Source of the DNA: Eukaryota sp. TZLM1-RC
Taxonomy: Eukaryota; Metamonada: BaSk clade
Assembly: GCA_040285825.1 (NCBI GenBank)
Contig: JAUPSS010000003.1
Location: 1,550,001 to 1,614,000, forward strand
Reading direction: 5' to 3'
DNA length: 64,000 nt
The position numbers were made by a program, and so were the translations under genes. Positions 20,958-31,619 of this stretch are shown here, piece by piece. Under the pieces are notes generated by a model. It was not told where the DNA came from. It saw only the letters and a list, made by a program, of their open reading frames with translations, and did not search any database. Numbering within the stretch: the stretch's first letter is position 1; each line of letters starts with the position of its first letter.

Positions 20958-21528
20958 TAAAGTAAGTTATTTTGTAAATAAATAGTTGATGTTTTTTCTT
21001 TTTAATTTGAACATTATTGGCACGTTATTATGCTAAGTAGCTCCTGAACTGTGTGTTCTAGGTTTTCTGTTTTTTATGTCTACACCATTAAGTCAAAGTT
21101 GAAAACTAAGGCCCATAGATGTCGTAGGTAGAAACCAGACGTTGGTGCAAGATCTGGTTGGTGAAAAAAAATACACCAAAATGCAACCAAAGTGAAAACC
21201 ACAGTAAATTTTATTGAACAATTTTAGTGAACAACAATTTTTTTGGACAATAGCTGGAAGCACCGTGGCATGCGATAAGAAAGAGTGGTGATTAGACTAG
21301 TAGAAAGCAAAAACTAAGGCAGGGGGATTATGAGGGGGATTAGAGTCAGGGTGGCTGGTGAGGGGGATTTTTATTCACCCTGAACGACCACCATAATATT
21401 TTCTTTTTTGATTTAATTTATTCCAATGAGAAACTAAACAACAAACAGAATATTCATATCTAAAGTTGCCGAAACTTATCATCTACGGCTTCGCTTATTA
21501 ACTCAACACCTTTTGCTTGTGCAGAACT

Positions 21529-22668
21529 ATGTTCACATCCTTTGTTGATAAGGTCTATGCAGGGCTCCATAATGACATAGCCAAGGCTGCTATAAAAGCT
21601 ACAAACCATGATGATACTGTCAAAGAGAAACACGTTCGCACTCTCATCATCGCCACCCACACCAATAACACTACTGAGGTGATCTCCAGCCTCGCAACAC
21701 GGCTTTCGCACAAAGAATCATTCATAGTACTCAAAGCTTTAATTGTATTACACAGGCTTCTAAAGGAGGGAAGCACTCAGTTTATTTCATCTGCATCAAT
21801 ATCCTCCAGTTCTCTCCTTTTCCACGGCTCCTTCAGTGATCCATCTACTCCAGAATCACTACAACTCTCCAAATTCATCCGCAAGTACTCCATCTACCTG
21901 GAGGAGGTCCTCATGATCTGTAAACATTCACGTCATATCACGTCTTCATCTGAGCCACTCGCCTCAAAGATTCTCACTCATCATGATGAAGATTTTCTCT
22001 CTTCGCAAAGTAGTGGACCTAGGGTGCCCGCCATTGAACTCTTCCGTACTGCAACTGTGGCGTCGTGTAGCAAGCAAGCTGATTATTTGTTGGTTTTATT
22101 AGAAAAATTGTTGGAAATTGAGTATGTAGATATACCAAAACTTCAAGTTCTATCAATTTCAACTGGACTCTTGTTGACTGATTGCTTAAAAATCTCATCT
22201 GCTTTAATAGCTTATAATCGTAATGTTTTGGATCTTTTCTTTACAATGAAGGATGTTGGTAATTGTGAAGCTGCGGTTCGTCAGTATAGAAAGTTTATCG
22301 TTTTATTTGATGAGAGGATGAACAATATAGAACCAGTGAGTAGAAGGTATAGAATTGAGTTGCCAAAGACTGTCAGTTCTTCTATTATAGATGATATGGA
22401 ATTGTATATTAAAAATCTGAAGAATCCTGGCTCTGTCGATCAAGATCAATCATATCACGCCATGAGCTTACCTAGTCAAGAAGATCAAAAAGAGGTTCAA
22501 AAAGAAGAAGAAGAAGGATCACGAAATGATCCACTATTTGATGATTTATTATCTCAAGATGAATTAAGTTTATTTGATGATAATTTTTTCAAAAATTCAG
22601 CAAAACAAGAACCTTCAACTAATAAAGATAAGGAAAACAGTTTTGATGATTTGTTGGATTTGTTTTGA
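21529..22668 (+). CDS. ANTH-domain clathrin adaptor (AP180/CALM-like)
   Basis: A 379-residue protein. The N-terminus MFTSFVDKVYAG ... AAIKATNHDDTVKEKHVRTLI is the ANTH signature: the KATN..D..PKEKHV lysines and histidine bind PtdIns(4,5)P2. The helical solenoid continues to about residue 270 (LLKEGSTQF, FIRKYSIYLEE). The C-terminal tail is unstructured and acidic with clathrin/adaptor-type motifs: DPLFDDLL, DELSLFDDNFF and a terminal LLDLF clathrin box. It would recruit clathrin to plasma-membrane PtdIns(4,5)P2 during endocytosis. The ATG at 21529 is preferred; an upstream TTG in frame is not a plausible start, and ANTH domains begin about here. The Fanzor element ends only ~75 bp upstream, so the promoter region may be partly transposon-derived. 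Confidence 0.85.
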   Translation: MFTSFVDKVYAGLHNDIAKAAIKATNHDDTVKEKHVRTLIIATHTNNTTEVISSLATRLSHKESFIVLKALIVLHRLLKEGSTQFISSASISSSSLLFHGSFSDPSTPESLQLSKFIRKYSIYLEEVLMICKHSRHITSSSEPLASKILTHHDEDFLSSQSSGPRVPAIELFRTATVASCSKQADYLLVLLEKLLEIEYVDIPKLQVLSISTGLLLTDCLKISSALIAYNRNVLDLFFTMKDVGNCEAAVRQYRKFIVLFDERMNNIEPVSRRYRIELPKTVSSSIIDDMELYIKNLKNPGSVDQDQSYHAMSLPSQEDQKEVQKEEEEGSRNDPLFDDLLSQDELSLFDDNFFKNSAKQEPSTNKDKENSFDDLLDLF

Positions 22669-22742
22669 TTTCTGCTCTTTTGTGTTTGTGCAAATAAATT
22701 GAAACTTCCAATTCGTTTTTTAATTAATTTATTAATATTATT

Positions 22743-23603
22743 TTACAGCAAAACTTTGATTTTTGAAACATTACAAACATTATCATTTTTAGTTTTCAAA
22801 GCAAAAGGTCTCTCAAATACATAATTACACCTCTTCTTAACACCACCATGCTTACCATTCTCTTTCTTAACTCTCTCCTTCTCTCTTCTTTCTTTTCCCA
22901 GATAATCAAGGCCAGTAGGCAAAGGCGCCGTGAATGGCCTTGAATCGAGAGGTTCAGTCTTTGCAGCAGAAGACTCTATAGGTTCCTCCCTACTAAAATT
23001 CTTCATTGATTTCTTCATCAATTCAACACAATAACTATCTTTAAATAAATCTTTCTTGGTCACCTTCAATGAACATGTCCTCCATCTGAGAGTGCTTTCT
23101 GGGACTGTTTTATTGAAGGCAATCTTGGGGTTGGATTTCCTAGTCACCAAATTTCGTTCTTCAACAGTAATTAATTGTAAATCTAAAATTTCCAATTTAG
23201 GAAAGGTTTTGATCATTTCTTCACGGTAGAATGGCTCCTCTGTGACTGGATTCCCTGTAAGGTTTAGGTTATGGAGATTGTCAAGATGCTTAAGTGAAGA
23301 AATAACAGAATCTAGTCCAGAAAGTTGATTGTTAGCGAGACAGAGGTGGCGTAAGTGTTTGAGCTTAGTTACTGAACTGTTGTTTAGAGTGGAAATGAAG
23401 TTATTTGAGAGCAAGAGTTTTTGCAGTCGAAAGCATTTATCAAGACCAGTTAAAGAGCGTATTCTATTGGACTGTAACCATATGGATGTGAGATAAGGAA
23501 ATGCTCTGAACTGATGAAGATCAGAAGAACAGATACCAAGGTTGTTGAGAAGGACACTCTCTGAATTACGATGAAGAAGAAAAGACCTGAGGTTGAAGGT
23601 CAT
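22743..23603 (-). CDS. Leucine-rich-repeat protein with LRR cap
   Basis: 286 residues. About five SDS22-like leucine-rich repeats occupy residues 14-140 (LTSIWLQSNRIRSLTGLDKC, LQKLLLSNNFISTLN, LRHLCLANNQLSGLDSV, LHNLNLTGNPVTEEPFYR), closed by an LRRcap-like segment (FPKLEILDLQ). The C-terminal half is basic and low-complexity. Such short SDS22-like LRR proteins are adaptors, for example in axonemal, phosphatase-regulatory or spliceosomal (U2A') roles; the sequence does not discriminate. It converges on the ANTH gene with only 74 bp between the stop codons. Confidence 0.75.
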   Translation of the reverse strand: MTFNLRSFLLHRNSESVLLNNLGICSSDLHQFRAFPYLTSIWLQSNRIRSLTGLDKCFRLQKLLLSNNFISTLNNSSVTKLKHLRHLCLANNQLSGLDSVISSLKHLDNLHNLNLTGNPVTEEPFYREEMIKTFPKLEILDLQLITVEERNLVTRKSNPKIAFNKTVPESTLRWRTCSLKVTKKDLFKDSYCVELMKKSMKNFSREEPIESSAAKTEPLDSRPFTAPLPTGLDYLGKERREKERVKKENGKHGGVKKRCNYVFERPFALKTKNDNVCNVSKIKVLL

Positions 23604-23975
23604 TCTTACAGATATTGTCTATAGCAATGATATTTAACAATGATGAGGAGCAACAGATTTGTTGGAGGTTTGAAGGTTAAGGAAGCAGAGTCAGCACTCC
23701 TAGCTAAAAATGCTTTTTTTTCAAAATATGGTTTTTCAGTCGTGAAAACAACAAAGAGTCTGTGAGACGGCAATTTTAGATACGAAAAAACAGAAATATA
23801 TCATTCTCTTTCAAACCTTATTGTTTTTTTAATGATTTTTAAAGAATGATTCAAACAGGGTGTTAGTAGTGAGTGTTTGAGCAGTTTTTTATCAAATAGC
23901 ATAGATAGAAACATGTATTTTTTGTCACCGGGATGTTATCAAAAGATTAAATGCATCTACTTTATTAAACACATT
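23604..23975. other. Intergenic region, nothing recognised
   Basis: About 370 bp AT-rich. It lies between the start of the LRR gene and the stop of Derlin. No open frame, repeat or RNA gene seen. Confidence 0.4.
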
Positions 23976-24680
23976 CTACTCTTCTCCTAACCGATGACCA
24001 CGACCCCATCTCTGCCTCCCCACTCTTGGTCGCTCTTGGTGTTGAAACAAAGCTTTGATTACGTTAGGGGTATGAAGATACTGGCGACCAGTTTGAAGGG
24101 GGAGAACATCTGCAAAATACCAATAAATATGACCAACAACTAATCCTATTATGATTGGCAAGATCTTGTTACCCATAGCAAAGTTGACAAGAACCATGAC
24201 ATAAGGAAGGTACGGTGCAGGCATAGGAATAAACAAAAAGTTCACCCTGGCGTAGGGGTTGCGCCTAGCCCAAATGTACAAAAGATAAAAGAAAAGGCAG
24301 TTGAACAAGAATGGAAGGGTGAGAATCCATCCTGCAATTAAGAACAGTGTCATTCCCATCAAAACCATGAACAACATATCTTCAGGTCTGCCCTGGAAAG
24401 ATTGTTGCTCAAGATCAACGGCTGTTCTGTACAGCGTGACCAGTGAAAAGAATACAGATATGATGTCAGTTCCCATATATGTGAACGTTGTAATACATCT
24501 CCACAGTTGCATCTTCATAAATGCATGCTGTGGATCGAAAAACAAATCAAAGTCGGATACAACGTTGGTGACAAGGGCCAAGAACGTGGCAATCAGTGAC
24601 ACAAATAATATACGAGAGATCGGAGGGATAGAGTTGACAAAAGATAAAATAGGGTTGTCTTGTGGAGGTTGCTGTTGCAT
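23976..24680 (-). CDS. DERL: Derlin (ER-associated degradation rhomboid pseudoprotease)
   Basis: 234 residues starting MQQQPPQDNPILSF; an in-frame upstream extension to 24803 is not supported by family length. Family marks: DFDLFFDP, QLWRCITTFTYMG (the WR motif of Derlins), LEQQSFQGRPEDMLFM, YIWARRNPYARVNFLFIPMPAPYLPYVMV, GLVVGHIYWYFADVLP (the Gx3G-like GHIY motif) and the conserved TPNVIKALF near the end. Six membrane segments are visible. Derlins form the retrotranslocation half-channel with Hrd1 and p97/Cdc48. The C-terminal tail is Arg/Gly-rich (RQRWGRGHR) and could contact Cdc48, though no clear SHP box is present. Confidence 0.9.
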   Translation of the reverse strand: MQQQPPQDNPILSFVNSIPPISRILFVSLIATFLALVTNVVSDFDLFFDPQHAFMKMQLWRCITTFTYMGTDIISVFFSLVTLYRTAVDLEQQSFQGRPEDMLFMVLMGMTLFLIAGWILTLPFLFNCLFFYLLYIWARRNPYARVNFLFIPMPAPYLPYVMVLVNFAMGNKILPIIIGLVVGHIYWYFADVLPLQTGRQYLHTPNVIKALFQHQERPRVGRQRWGRGHRLGEE

Positions 24681-25960
24681 TCGGAACTGAAAAACTGGGG
24701 AAAATCTTTGATCAAAAAAAATTCTCAAATTCATTTTACTTACATAGTTTAAAGACTTACAGTAAAACCATATTGAAACCATGACCATGACATCCAAATG
24801 CATTTTACTGTAGAAAATCGCATTTAAATCAAGCAGATAAGCACTTTTAAGATCTCAGTGATCCAATATGACTTTTATGAGTACAGAGTAATAATTCTGT
24901 GGTGAGATTGATGTTATTGATGACGCAAAAGGTCGCTTTTGATTTACGCCGTTGAGAATCATCTTTGAATCACGAATAGAGTACAGCTGTGAAAAAAATG
25001 ATAAGTGTCAAAATTTTTCCACGATATAGTACAGACAAAAATTAATATTGTTCTTGCACATAAAGTGTCCATTATTTCTTAGAACGATTATACTCTATCA
25101 GGATCATTTCTATAGGGAACTCGTTCATTTGTCTTTTCAAAGTTAGACAACACCAAGGCCAGTGATGACGACCCGTGGCAAGACACAGTTCTTTGACGTG
25201 TAATCTTTCCCTTGTGGATTGGTTATGGAAGATTTTACTCTATTGTGTCCTGTCGGCCGAGTTGGCTTCTCATTTAAACAACAGTCCTCCTGAACTGGTT
25301 ATCCTTTGGACAACGTTCTCTATTATATTTTTTTACCTACTTTATGACATTCCAGCACCCTTGCTGTGACTTTTTTGATGTTTGACTTCTGATGATGGAC
25401 GATGATGTTTGTTGCTGAATCTTCATCCACACAACATCGGACACTATAGAAATTGTGTTTGTTGGTTTTGTATCATTTTGTATCTTTGGTCAGGTCTTTT
25501 TGCTTCTTGTTTTTTTTGTTGATAGTTGTTCTTCTTGTTTATAACTGCTAAGTGTGCTTTTGCTCATGCTTTGAAGCTTTTCTACAACTTCAATCATAGA
25601 TTGACCAGACCAACAGATCAACTAGATCAATTTGTAGACTCCTCAGGCATAATAATGTTAATGATGTGCTGAATCTAGATTTTTATCTAGTTGAACAGTT
25701 ATATGATAAATTGTATTTTTAATGACAGTGCTCATACATCTATCAGTTTTTTAAGAGGTGGAGTGGCAGAATGGGAAGCAACTTCTACTCTTCCAATTGC
25801 TTCCAGTTGAAGTATATATTTATTATATAAGAAAAATTTGTAAATAGCGGTAGCATTGGTACAATTATATTACACATCGATATGCTTCGATATCAGATTT
25901 ATGTAAGAAATATCATGTCATCAACCAAGGACTGAACTTAAATTATCCAATACAAAAATA
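24681..25960. other. Intergenic region, no gene recognised
   Basis: About 1.3 kb upstream of Derlin. A 64-codon frame at 25175-25369 has no motif. The right part merges into retrotransposon debris. Confidence 0.4.
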
Positions 25961-26220
25961 AAAAATCAAAAATCAAATTAAACAATAAGAAACAAATTAT
26001 CGGTGATTTATCACTTATCGGTTCTTTGTCCCTTTTACAGCAGGGATTACAGATGTTCGTTACTTTGTCCCAACAAATTGGGTTAGTTATCAAATTGCCC
26101 AAATGTTTCATTATTGGTAATCAGAATGTTGAGGTAGCATTTAATGAGACTTTCATCAAATTTGTTGATTATGAAGCAGATGCAATTCGTTTTCTTGGCT
26201 CTTATTTTGGAAACAGTTAA
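25961..26220 (+). mobile_element. Non-LTR retrotransposon fragment (RT thumb region)
   Basis: The peptide IGLVIKLPKCFIIGNQ followed by IRFLGSYFGNS matches, at the same spacing, the stretch just after the YVDD motif in the element at 43.35-43.48 kb (ISKCLIIGHE ... FRFLGCYLGN). Only ~65 codons survive. Confidence 0.6.
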
Positions 26221-26329
26221 AAAATTAGATCGATTTTGTTTGGTTAAATTTATTTTTATTTTCAACGCTAACAAAACATTAAAAAAATACTAATAATAAT
26301 AAAAAAATACTAGAAATCAATATCCTCAA

Positions 26330-27204
26330 TACACGCATCAAGATCATCAAATCTCTTAAGCGCGATTTTCATACTCTAATCCTAATTGTAACAGTGCTTT
26401 GGTCAACATTTCTGGAATTGCTTTAAGAATACTAAAAACAATTCTATTGTGGCAGAAACTGAAGTTCAATTCTTTTCCTGCTCTTTCTTTTAAACTTCTG
26501 AAACCTTCGAGAAATTTAATGCCAGATATTCCAATGTTACCAAAAAGAGAAACAGCAAATGGAACCAGCTGATACTTGACATGCTCAACACATCCTAGCT
26601 GAGATAAGGGTTCATTGTATTTTTTGATTTTGCTCTTTTCAGCAAAGCAAAGTGGAGTTTCATCCTTTTTAGCAAAATCAATTACTGAGTCTTTACAAAC
26701 ATCAACAGTGACAACATCAACAACTTTGATCACACCATCAGACCCAAGGGTAATTAAATCAACACGGCATTTCCCAAAAGTATTTTCGTCTTCATTTTCA
26801 GATTACAACCTTCGCACAAGTGGTTCAACAAAAGCTTCAATGTGATGACTTTTGCACATAGCGTATAGTTGGTCTCTAACAGCATCGTGAACAACTGAGC
26901 GATATGTAGTATTAAATTTGTAATTAAATAAATGATTCAGATTGATAAGCTGTCTACAACGACAAATCAAATGACTTGGCACACTGCACGGCCAAAGAAA
27001 ACATCTCATTCTTAAGGCAGTTGTCCATTGATGGTCATTTAACAATAGACCGTAAACATTTGGATCTTGGGAAATGAGACAACTTGAGCTACTTTCCTTA
27101 AGATCAATTAAAAATTTAGCAAAAACGGGATTCTTTTCCTTAGCCAAGCTAAGACCTACAGTAAAATCCAAGTTTTCAAAAACTTTTAGTATTCTTTTCT
27201 GCAA
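26330..27204 (-). mobile_element. RLE-class non-LTR retrotransposon, 3' half (frameshifted)
   Basis: The first block (27204-26803) carries the segment after RT: LQKRILKVFENLDF-like start, NDHQWTTALRMRCFLWPCS, C-x-C, LNHLFNYKF, HDAVRDQLYA...EPLV. After a frameshift the second block (26733-26356) carries the restriction-like endonuclease: VVDVVTVDVCKDS, AEKSKIKKYNEPL, LVPFAVSLFGNIGISG. Both correspond in order to the copy at 43.9-44.9 kb. It is inserted between two plus-strand fragments. Confidence 0.7.
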
Positions 27205-27212
27205 TTTGGCGA

Positions 27213-27815
27213 ATGCGTCATATTGTGAGTTGTAAGAAGTTTCTTCAATATCGGTACGTTCTTCATAATGCTGTTCGTGAAGTGACCTTCGAATTGTTTA
27301 AGTGTTACAATTTCAGTTGCAAAGCAGAACCCTTGTTGAATCGTAATAGTGATAATAATTTGTTTGATTTTTGTTGTGGTGATTTAATTGCTCCTTTTGT
27401 GAATTCCTGTCAGGTTGTTGTTGATTTTACAACTGTTGATCCCTTTGCTTCAATTTAAAGTGATGGTGTTTGAGCTAGTTCTAATGGCCACTTGAACAAG
27501 GCTGAGGTTCGTAAACGAGACAAATATGATGAGTTATTGAATGATTTCAATAAGAACCTTTACTCAAAGTTTTCTTTTGTCCCTTTTGCCTTCTCAATTT
27601 TTGGTAACATTGGTCAGTCTGGTTTAAATTTTCTCAATGATTTTGATAATTTTTGTCGTTCAAGTGGTAAGAATTTTGCTGGATATTTATGGAAGAATCG
27701 TATCATTTTTGCTTTGTATAGAAGTGTTCCCAAGTATTTAAATGTAATGATGTCCAAGCTGTACAAGGATTCATCAAGAGTTGATGTTGAGAATTTTGTT
27801 TTTTGTGTGTTTTAA
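27213..27815 (+). mobile_element. RLE-class non-LTR retrotransposon fragment, second subfamily
   Basis: Plus-strand blocks LHNAVREVTFELFKCYN...EPLL and FVPFAFSIFGNIGQSGLNFLNDF...NRIIFALYRSVPKYL parallel the endonuclease-domain tail of other copies but differ enough to be a separate subfamily. The last 45 codons are almost identical to a minus-strand scrap at 32.2 kb. A stop and a frameshift lie near 27,458. Confidence 0.65.
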
Positions 27816-28493
27816 TCTGTTTTGTTTTGTAATTATGCAGTAAATAAATTTTAATTCTACTAATAAGATTTTGATTCGATTCAAATCTTTTGTTGCTGTC
27901 CATGCACAAGACATAAACAAACACAGCTGTGTATGGACAAAATTAAAGAAATCAAGAACTGAGAAATTGTCGGTAGCTCGCGAACCAAGTTTCAATAAGA
28001 CATACTTTGTCCTTTATATCGGATTCAAACAAATTCTTAATTGTTGAGACATGCTACAACAACTTGGGCTATTGACACCTGACCATTTAGTTATTTTACT
28101 AAACGAACAGCGCCGCACTTTACTCACTACTGAAACCATACTTGATAACAGAAATAAAACTCACCAAATTGGCCATCTGGAATCAACTTTTTGCAGTGAA
28201 GAAGATTTTACTCAGCAATTAGATAGAACTGGATTTAAGATTAATTTAGATGATATTGAGTATAAAAGTTTGTCTGATATTTTAGCTCAATACAAAGACG
28301 TATTCAGCTAAAGCCCAATAAAGTTGGAACCGATTGTCCACCAATGAACAATTAAACAATTTTCATCTGGCTGTTTGTTGCGGAACGTTAAGTCCAACAT
28401 TTTAGTCAGTTCAAAGTATTTCATTTAAGTCATTTATTAAAAAACGTCGAACGAAATTATTTTATCAAATCATTTTAGACTGTTAGGGTAAGG
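27816..28493. other. Intergenic region with one unassigned small ORF
   Basis: An 86-codon frame on the plus strand at 28051-28311 starts MLQQLGLLTPDH and ends SLSDILAQYKDVFS. The ending faintly resembles the start of Ty3/gypsy-type polymerases, but too little is present to call it. Otherwise nothing. Confidence 0.3.
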
Positions 28494-30668
28494 ATGGATA
28501 AGTCTCTACTCACAATCCCATTCCTTACTTCTCAATACATCAAAAGGGAGGCAAGTAATTCTTCTTCTTCCGGTAAATTCTTACAAACAGTGTCTGGGAT
28601 ACTTGATGGCTCCTTATCTATAGGTACTCGCAATCCGTTGAATAAGGCACCATGGCTCACGGCTGAAATACTTTATGGTGGCTTTGCTAGCGGAAACCTC
28701 TGCGCAGGGGGTACCATTCAACCCCACGAACGTGACTACTGTTCATCCATGCTCAGCTTAACTTCTCCTGAAACCTCTGTTGACAAGCTGTCCAAGGAGG
28801 AAATTCGGCACTCCGCCAACACTTATTTCTTAACAACCACAGGGAACCAGCTTTTACTTCAGATGCTCAATGATTGTTCTTATTACTGTCCAACTACAGA
28901 AGAAGGTGCATTACTATCCATAGCTCTCTTAATGTCGTTAAAGCAGTTTCAGGAGGCTGAAAAGATTGTAAAGGCGATCACACCCTTCTTTTCGCAAGTT
29001 CGTTTCTTCCCAAAGCCTTCCACCCTAACCCCTCCGGATCTCACCTCGCCTTTTGTACATGTGTTTACGGTTTCCCAAGTGCTTTCCATTCTACAGAGTC
29101 TCAAGGTGAAGGATTCAGTCCAGAAAGAAGTTGATTCTGTCAATCAGTTGGTTCCCCTCACTGATTTACTTGTCAACATTGCTAGTGTAACTCAAGATGA
29201 GAAGGGTGTACCTTTTTCAGTCAAATCTAGAGAAGGAGAGTGTTTTTATCAAGATTTTATCTTTCTTTATGAAAATCTATCTGAAAAGCAGAAGAACAGC
29301 AAGCGTTTGAGAAAGAGTTACAGACCTTTTATCCAGGCTTGTGCCGTATTTTTTAATCAAAAGAAAAAAGTATCAACAAAATTAAAGAATATTATTAAAA
29401 ACAGAATGGATGGAATAATGCACAAACGAGGACTTCCAGGATCAACTCAGCATCAACAAATAAGAGAACAACAAAGGTTTAAGGTAAATAAGGTGGAGAA
29501 TTATATGAAAGATGTCTCTAATGCTAGAGAATATTGTTCTTCTATTGTTGAGGATAATCCAACATTAGGTCTCTTTTTGGACAACATTAGTAATTTCTAC
29601 AGCTTTCATTTCAAGGTGCAAAAAACATTAAGGAAAGCAGCTTACCTTTCACTCAAAGAAGTTGAAGATTCAGAAATTCTTTCAAGTTGTGAGCAATTAG
29701 CCAAAGTTTGCCATCAAATGTTAATTTTTTCTAAAATTTCTTCCTATGACGAACCATCTACTCAATACTTGGTTTATCAGCTTTATTCAGCTTTTGAAAG
29801 AAGGCGTTCCGTTCTTTTATTCAATTTACAATCACAAGTGGTTATAGCTGAAATTCCTTGGTTTTCAGCTCTTGTTAAAGTATTAGATTCTGAAATAGTG
29901 TCCCAACGTCGAGAAGAAAAGGAATTTGAAGCTGCAAAAGATGTTGTTTTCTTGTATTTTAAACTGTTTCCTTTCAATCAGTTGCCGAATAAGTTTATTT
30001 CAGCACTTCGACAGTTTAAAATCAATGGTAATTCTCTGAAACTTGTTACTGAATTAGCGGTTGACATCTTTGAAAACAATTTTTCACCTTCTTTTCTTCA
30101 AGCCGTGCAAGCAAATGCCAAACTATTGCCAAAACTTCCCAACCAACTCTACACTTTTTATTTTGACATTGATCCAGAAGCCCTTCAAGAACTCAAAAAA
30201 GGTTATGATTTGTATGAACTCTGCGCTTCTAGAATTCCAAATACTGATACTCTTTGGTTTAGTACATTAAGAAATGGCATGATTATTGAACAAACATACG
30301 TATTATCAACCATGAATCTTGCTCAACTTTGTTTTGTTTTCAACGTTGATTCAGCGATTATTAAGTCTGCAGTATTGAAAACAGCAAAGTTTATTATAAA
30401 GAGTGCACTTTCCCCCAAAAGTAAACGAGTTTACAAGAATACAGCTTACGCCTTTCGACAGCTACTTTTCTATTTGAGTTTTCTTTCAAATGAAAATTTT
30501 GAACAATCAACTAGGAATGTTGTTGATTTATTCCAGCAGAATCGCCGTGTATGTAGTTCTCCTTTGGCGATAATGATAAGTTCCTTGCTTGATAAGCAGG
30601 AGCTCCCTTCTGTTAAGTTTTATGGATGGGTGTGTTGTTTTGGAGATTTGGATTGGTTTTTTGTATAG
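28494..30668 (+). CDS. Conserved-looking 724-residue protein of unknown function
   Basis: A long uninterrupted frame with a good start (ATG at 28494). It is soluble and mostly helical with no membrane segment. The first ~200 residues have a TPR-like helical rhythm (TEEGALLSIALLMSLKQFQEAEKIVKAI) after the motif TTTGNQLLLQML; the middle is basic (KKKVSTKLKNIIKNRMDG, QQIREQQRFKVNKV); the last 300 residues are helical. I do not recognise a family. The clean frame among transposon debris argues for selection. It could be a scaffold or RNA/protein-binding factor; that is only an impression. Confidence 0.8.
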   Translation: MDKSLLTIPFLTSQYIKREASNSSSSGKFLQTVSGILDGSLSIGTRNPLNKAPWLTAEILYGGFASGNLCAGGTIQPHERDYCSSMLSLTSPETSVDKLSKEEIRHSANTYFLTTTGNQLLLQMLNDCSYYCPTTEEGALLSIALLMSLKQFQEAEKIVKAITPFFSQVRFFPKPSTLTPPDLTSPFVHVFTVSQVLSILQSLKVKDSVQKEVDSVNQLVPLTDLLVNIASVTQDEKGVPFSVKSREGECFYQDFIFLYENLSEKQKNSKRLRKSYRPFIQACAVFFNQKKKVSTKLKNIIKNRMDGIMHKRGLPGSTQHQQIREQQRFKVNKVENYMKDVSNAREYCSSIVEDNPTLGLFLDNISNFYSFHFKVQKTLRKAAYLSLKEVEDSEILSSCEQLAKVCHQMLIFSKISSYDEPSTQYLVYQLYSAFERRRSVLLFNLQSQVVIAEIPWFSALVKVLDSEIVSQRREEKEFEAAKDVVFLYFKLFPFNQLPNKFISALRQFKINGNSLKLVTELAVDIFENNFSPSFLQAVQANAKLLPKLPNQLYTFYFDIDPEALQELKKGYDLYELCASRIPNTDTLWFSTLRNGMIIEQTYVLSTMNLAQLCFVFNVDSAIIKSAVLKTAKFIIKSALSPKSKRVYKNTAYAFRQLLFYLSFLSNENFEQSTRNVVDLFQQNRRVCSSPLAIMISSLLDKQELPSVKFYGWVCCFGDLDWFFV

Positions 30669-31202
30669 TTTTGTTGTAAATATTTTAGTAATAATTCTTT
30701 ACTAATAATAATTTTTCTCAATGTGTAGTGTTTTCACTTCAATACGAATAAGTTCTCTGCTGGAATTCGCCCAATTGAACGAATTGTAGTAAGTCAATTT
30801 TTTTCCTCAACTTCCACTAAAAAACTAACATTAAGTAAATTATTGTATTGTGACTTACAGAATTGAATTACGTATAGATATCCGATCTTTCTGTCCCTTT
30901 TATGAGTCAGCAGATACATGATAAAAGCTGATTTCTGTCACACATTATTGTTAGTAAACAATGTAGATGAAACAAATCAGTTATCATGGTTTGCACTTAA
31001 AATTAGCTTTTTCTGTGAGAAAATTTCTAAGTAAAGTATCAGTGATTGAAAAAATTGTTCCAACAGGTGATTTCAGATTACCAACAGCAACAATTTTCTG
31101 ATAAATACAGTTTGTATAGTGTCTGCTGGTTAGCTACCGTATAACAATTGATTTTAAATAAAATACACAATTAAGACAAAAACATATATTCATAAAGAAT
31201 CC
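30669..31202. other. Intergenic region, nothing recognised
   Basis: About 530 bp between the unknown 724-residue gene and the CoA-binding gene (tail to tail). It starts with an AT-rich stretch likely to contain both 3' ends. No repeat or RNA gene was seen. Confidence 0.4.
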
Positions 31203-31619
31203 TCAAAAAAACAGACGTTTGAACTCTTTCATAATACATCTGTCATATACAAGGTCTATTTTATCAGCATTAGCAGCCTCTGTAGCTGAAGGATGTTGAA
31301 TTCCCTCCTGTAAAAACAAGACTGGAGCTGCAACTTTCAAACACTGTTCTAGATGCACAGGAACCTCGGCTGAGGGTCTGAAAAGAACCACAATAGAACC
31401 CTTAACGATTTCTTCATCAATGTCAGCCAAGGATCGATGTACTCGCTCACCAAGAATCTCATCGGCCGTTGGGTTGATAGGTATAATTGAAAAGCCCTGT
31501 TCCTTCATGAAAGCAGGGACACGATGTGATGGTTTGCTTGGGTTTGAGGAACATCCAACAAAAATGAGTGTCGGTTTGTTGTCGAGGATCTCCTTGAGTC
31601 TCTCGTTTGTTAGAAACAT
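31203..31619 (-). CDS. CoA-binding domain protein (YccU/CoA_binding_2 type)
   Basis: 138 residues forming a single Rossmann-like CoA-binding domain. Marks: FVGCSSNPSKPSHRVPAFMKEQGFSIIPINP (nucleotide-binding loop and following strand), DEILGERVHRSLADID, IVVLFRPSAEVP, and the diagnostic FLQEGIQHPSATEAA ... DLVYDRCIMKEFKRLF, matching WLQEGI...A...G...V.DRC of the family. Length is typical. Members are widespread in bacteria and scattered in eukaryotes; the cellular role is poorly defined (CoA binding, perhaps CoA homeostasis). No intron, no targeting peptide visible. Confidence 0.85.
   Translation of the reverse strand: MFLTNERLKEILDNKPTLIFVGCSSNPSKPSHRVPAFMKEQGFSIIPINPTADEILGERVHRSLADIDEEIVKGSIVVLFRPSAEVPVHLEQCLKVAAPVLFLQEGIQHPSATEAANADKIDLVYDRCIMKEFKRLFF

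Larger units (their letters stand above)
18402..21454 (-). mobile_element. Fanzor-type transposable element, copy 2
   Basis: About 3.05 kb co-linear with copy 1 from 10,370 to 13,433, including the Fanzor gene, the divergent ORF and ~500 bp of shared non-coding sequence after that ORF. It lacks the conserved segment past the nuclease 3' end. It fits exactly between the polycystin gene and the ANTH gene: the left edge is ~48 bp past the polycystin stop and the right edge ~75 bp before the ANTH start. The right edge ACAGAATATTC is shared with copy 1. Confidence 0.7.

Noticed and set aside
24681-24803. N-terminal extension of Derlin to 24803
   Set aside because: The extra 41 residues do not resemble Derlin, while the Met at 24680 gives the usual length and N-terminus.
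28051-28311. Ty3/gypsy polymerase start
   Set aside because: Only a faint ending similarity (LAQYKDVFS). No protease or RT follows.
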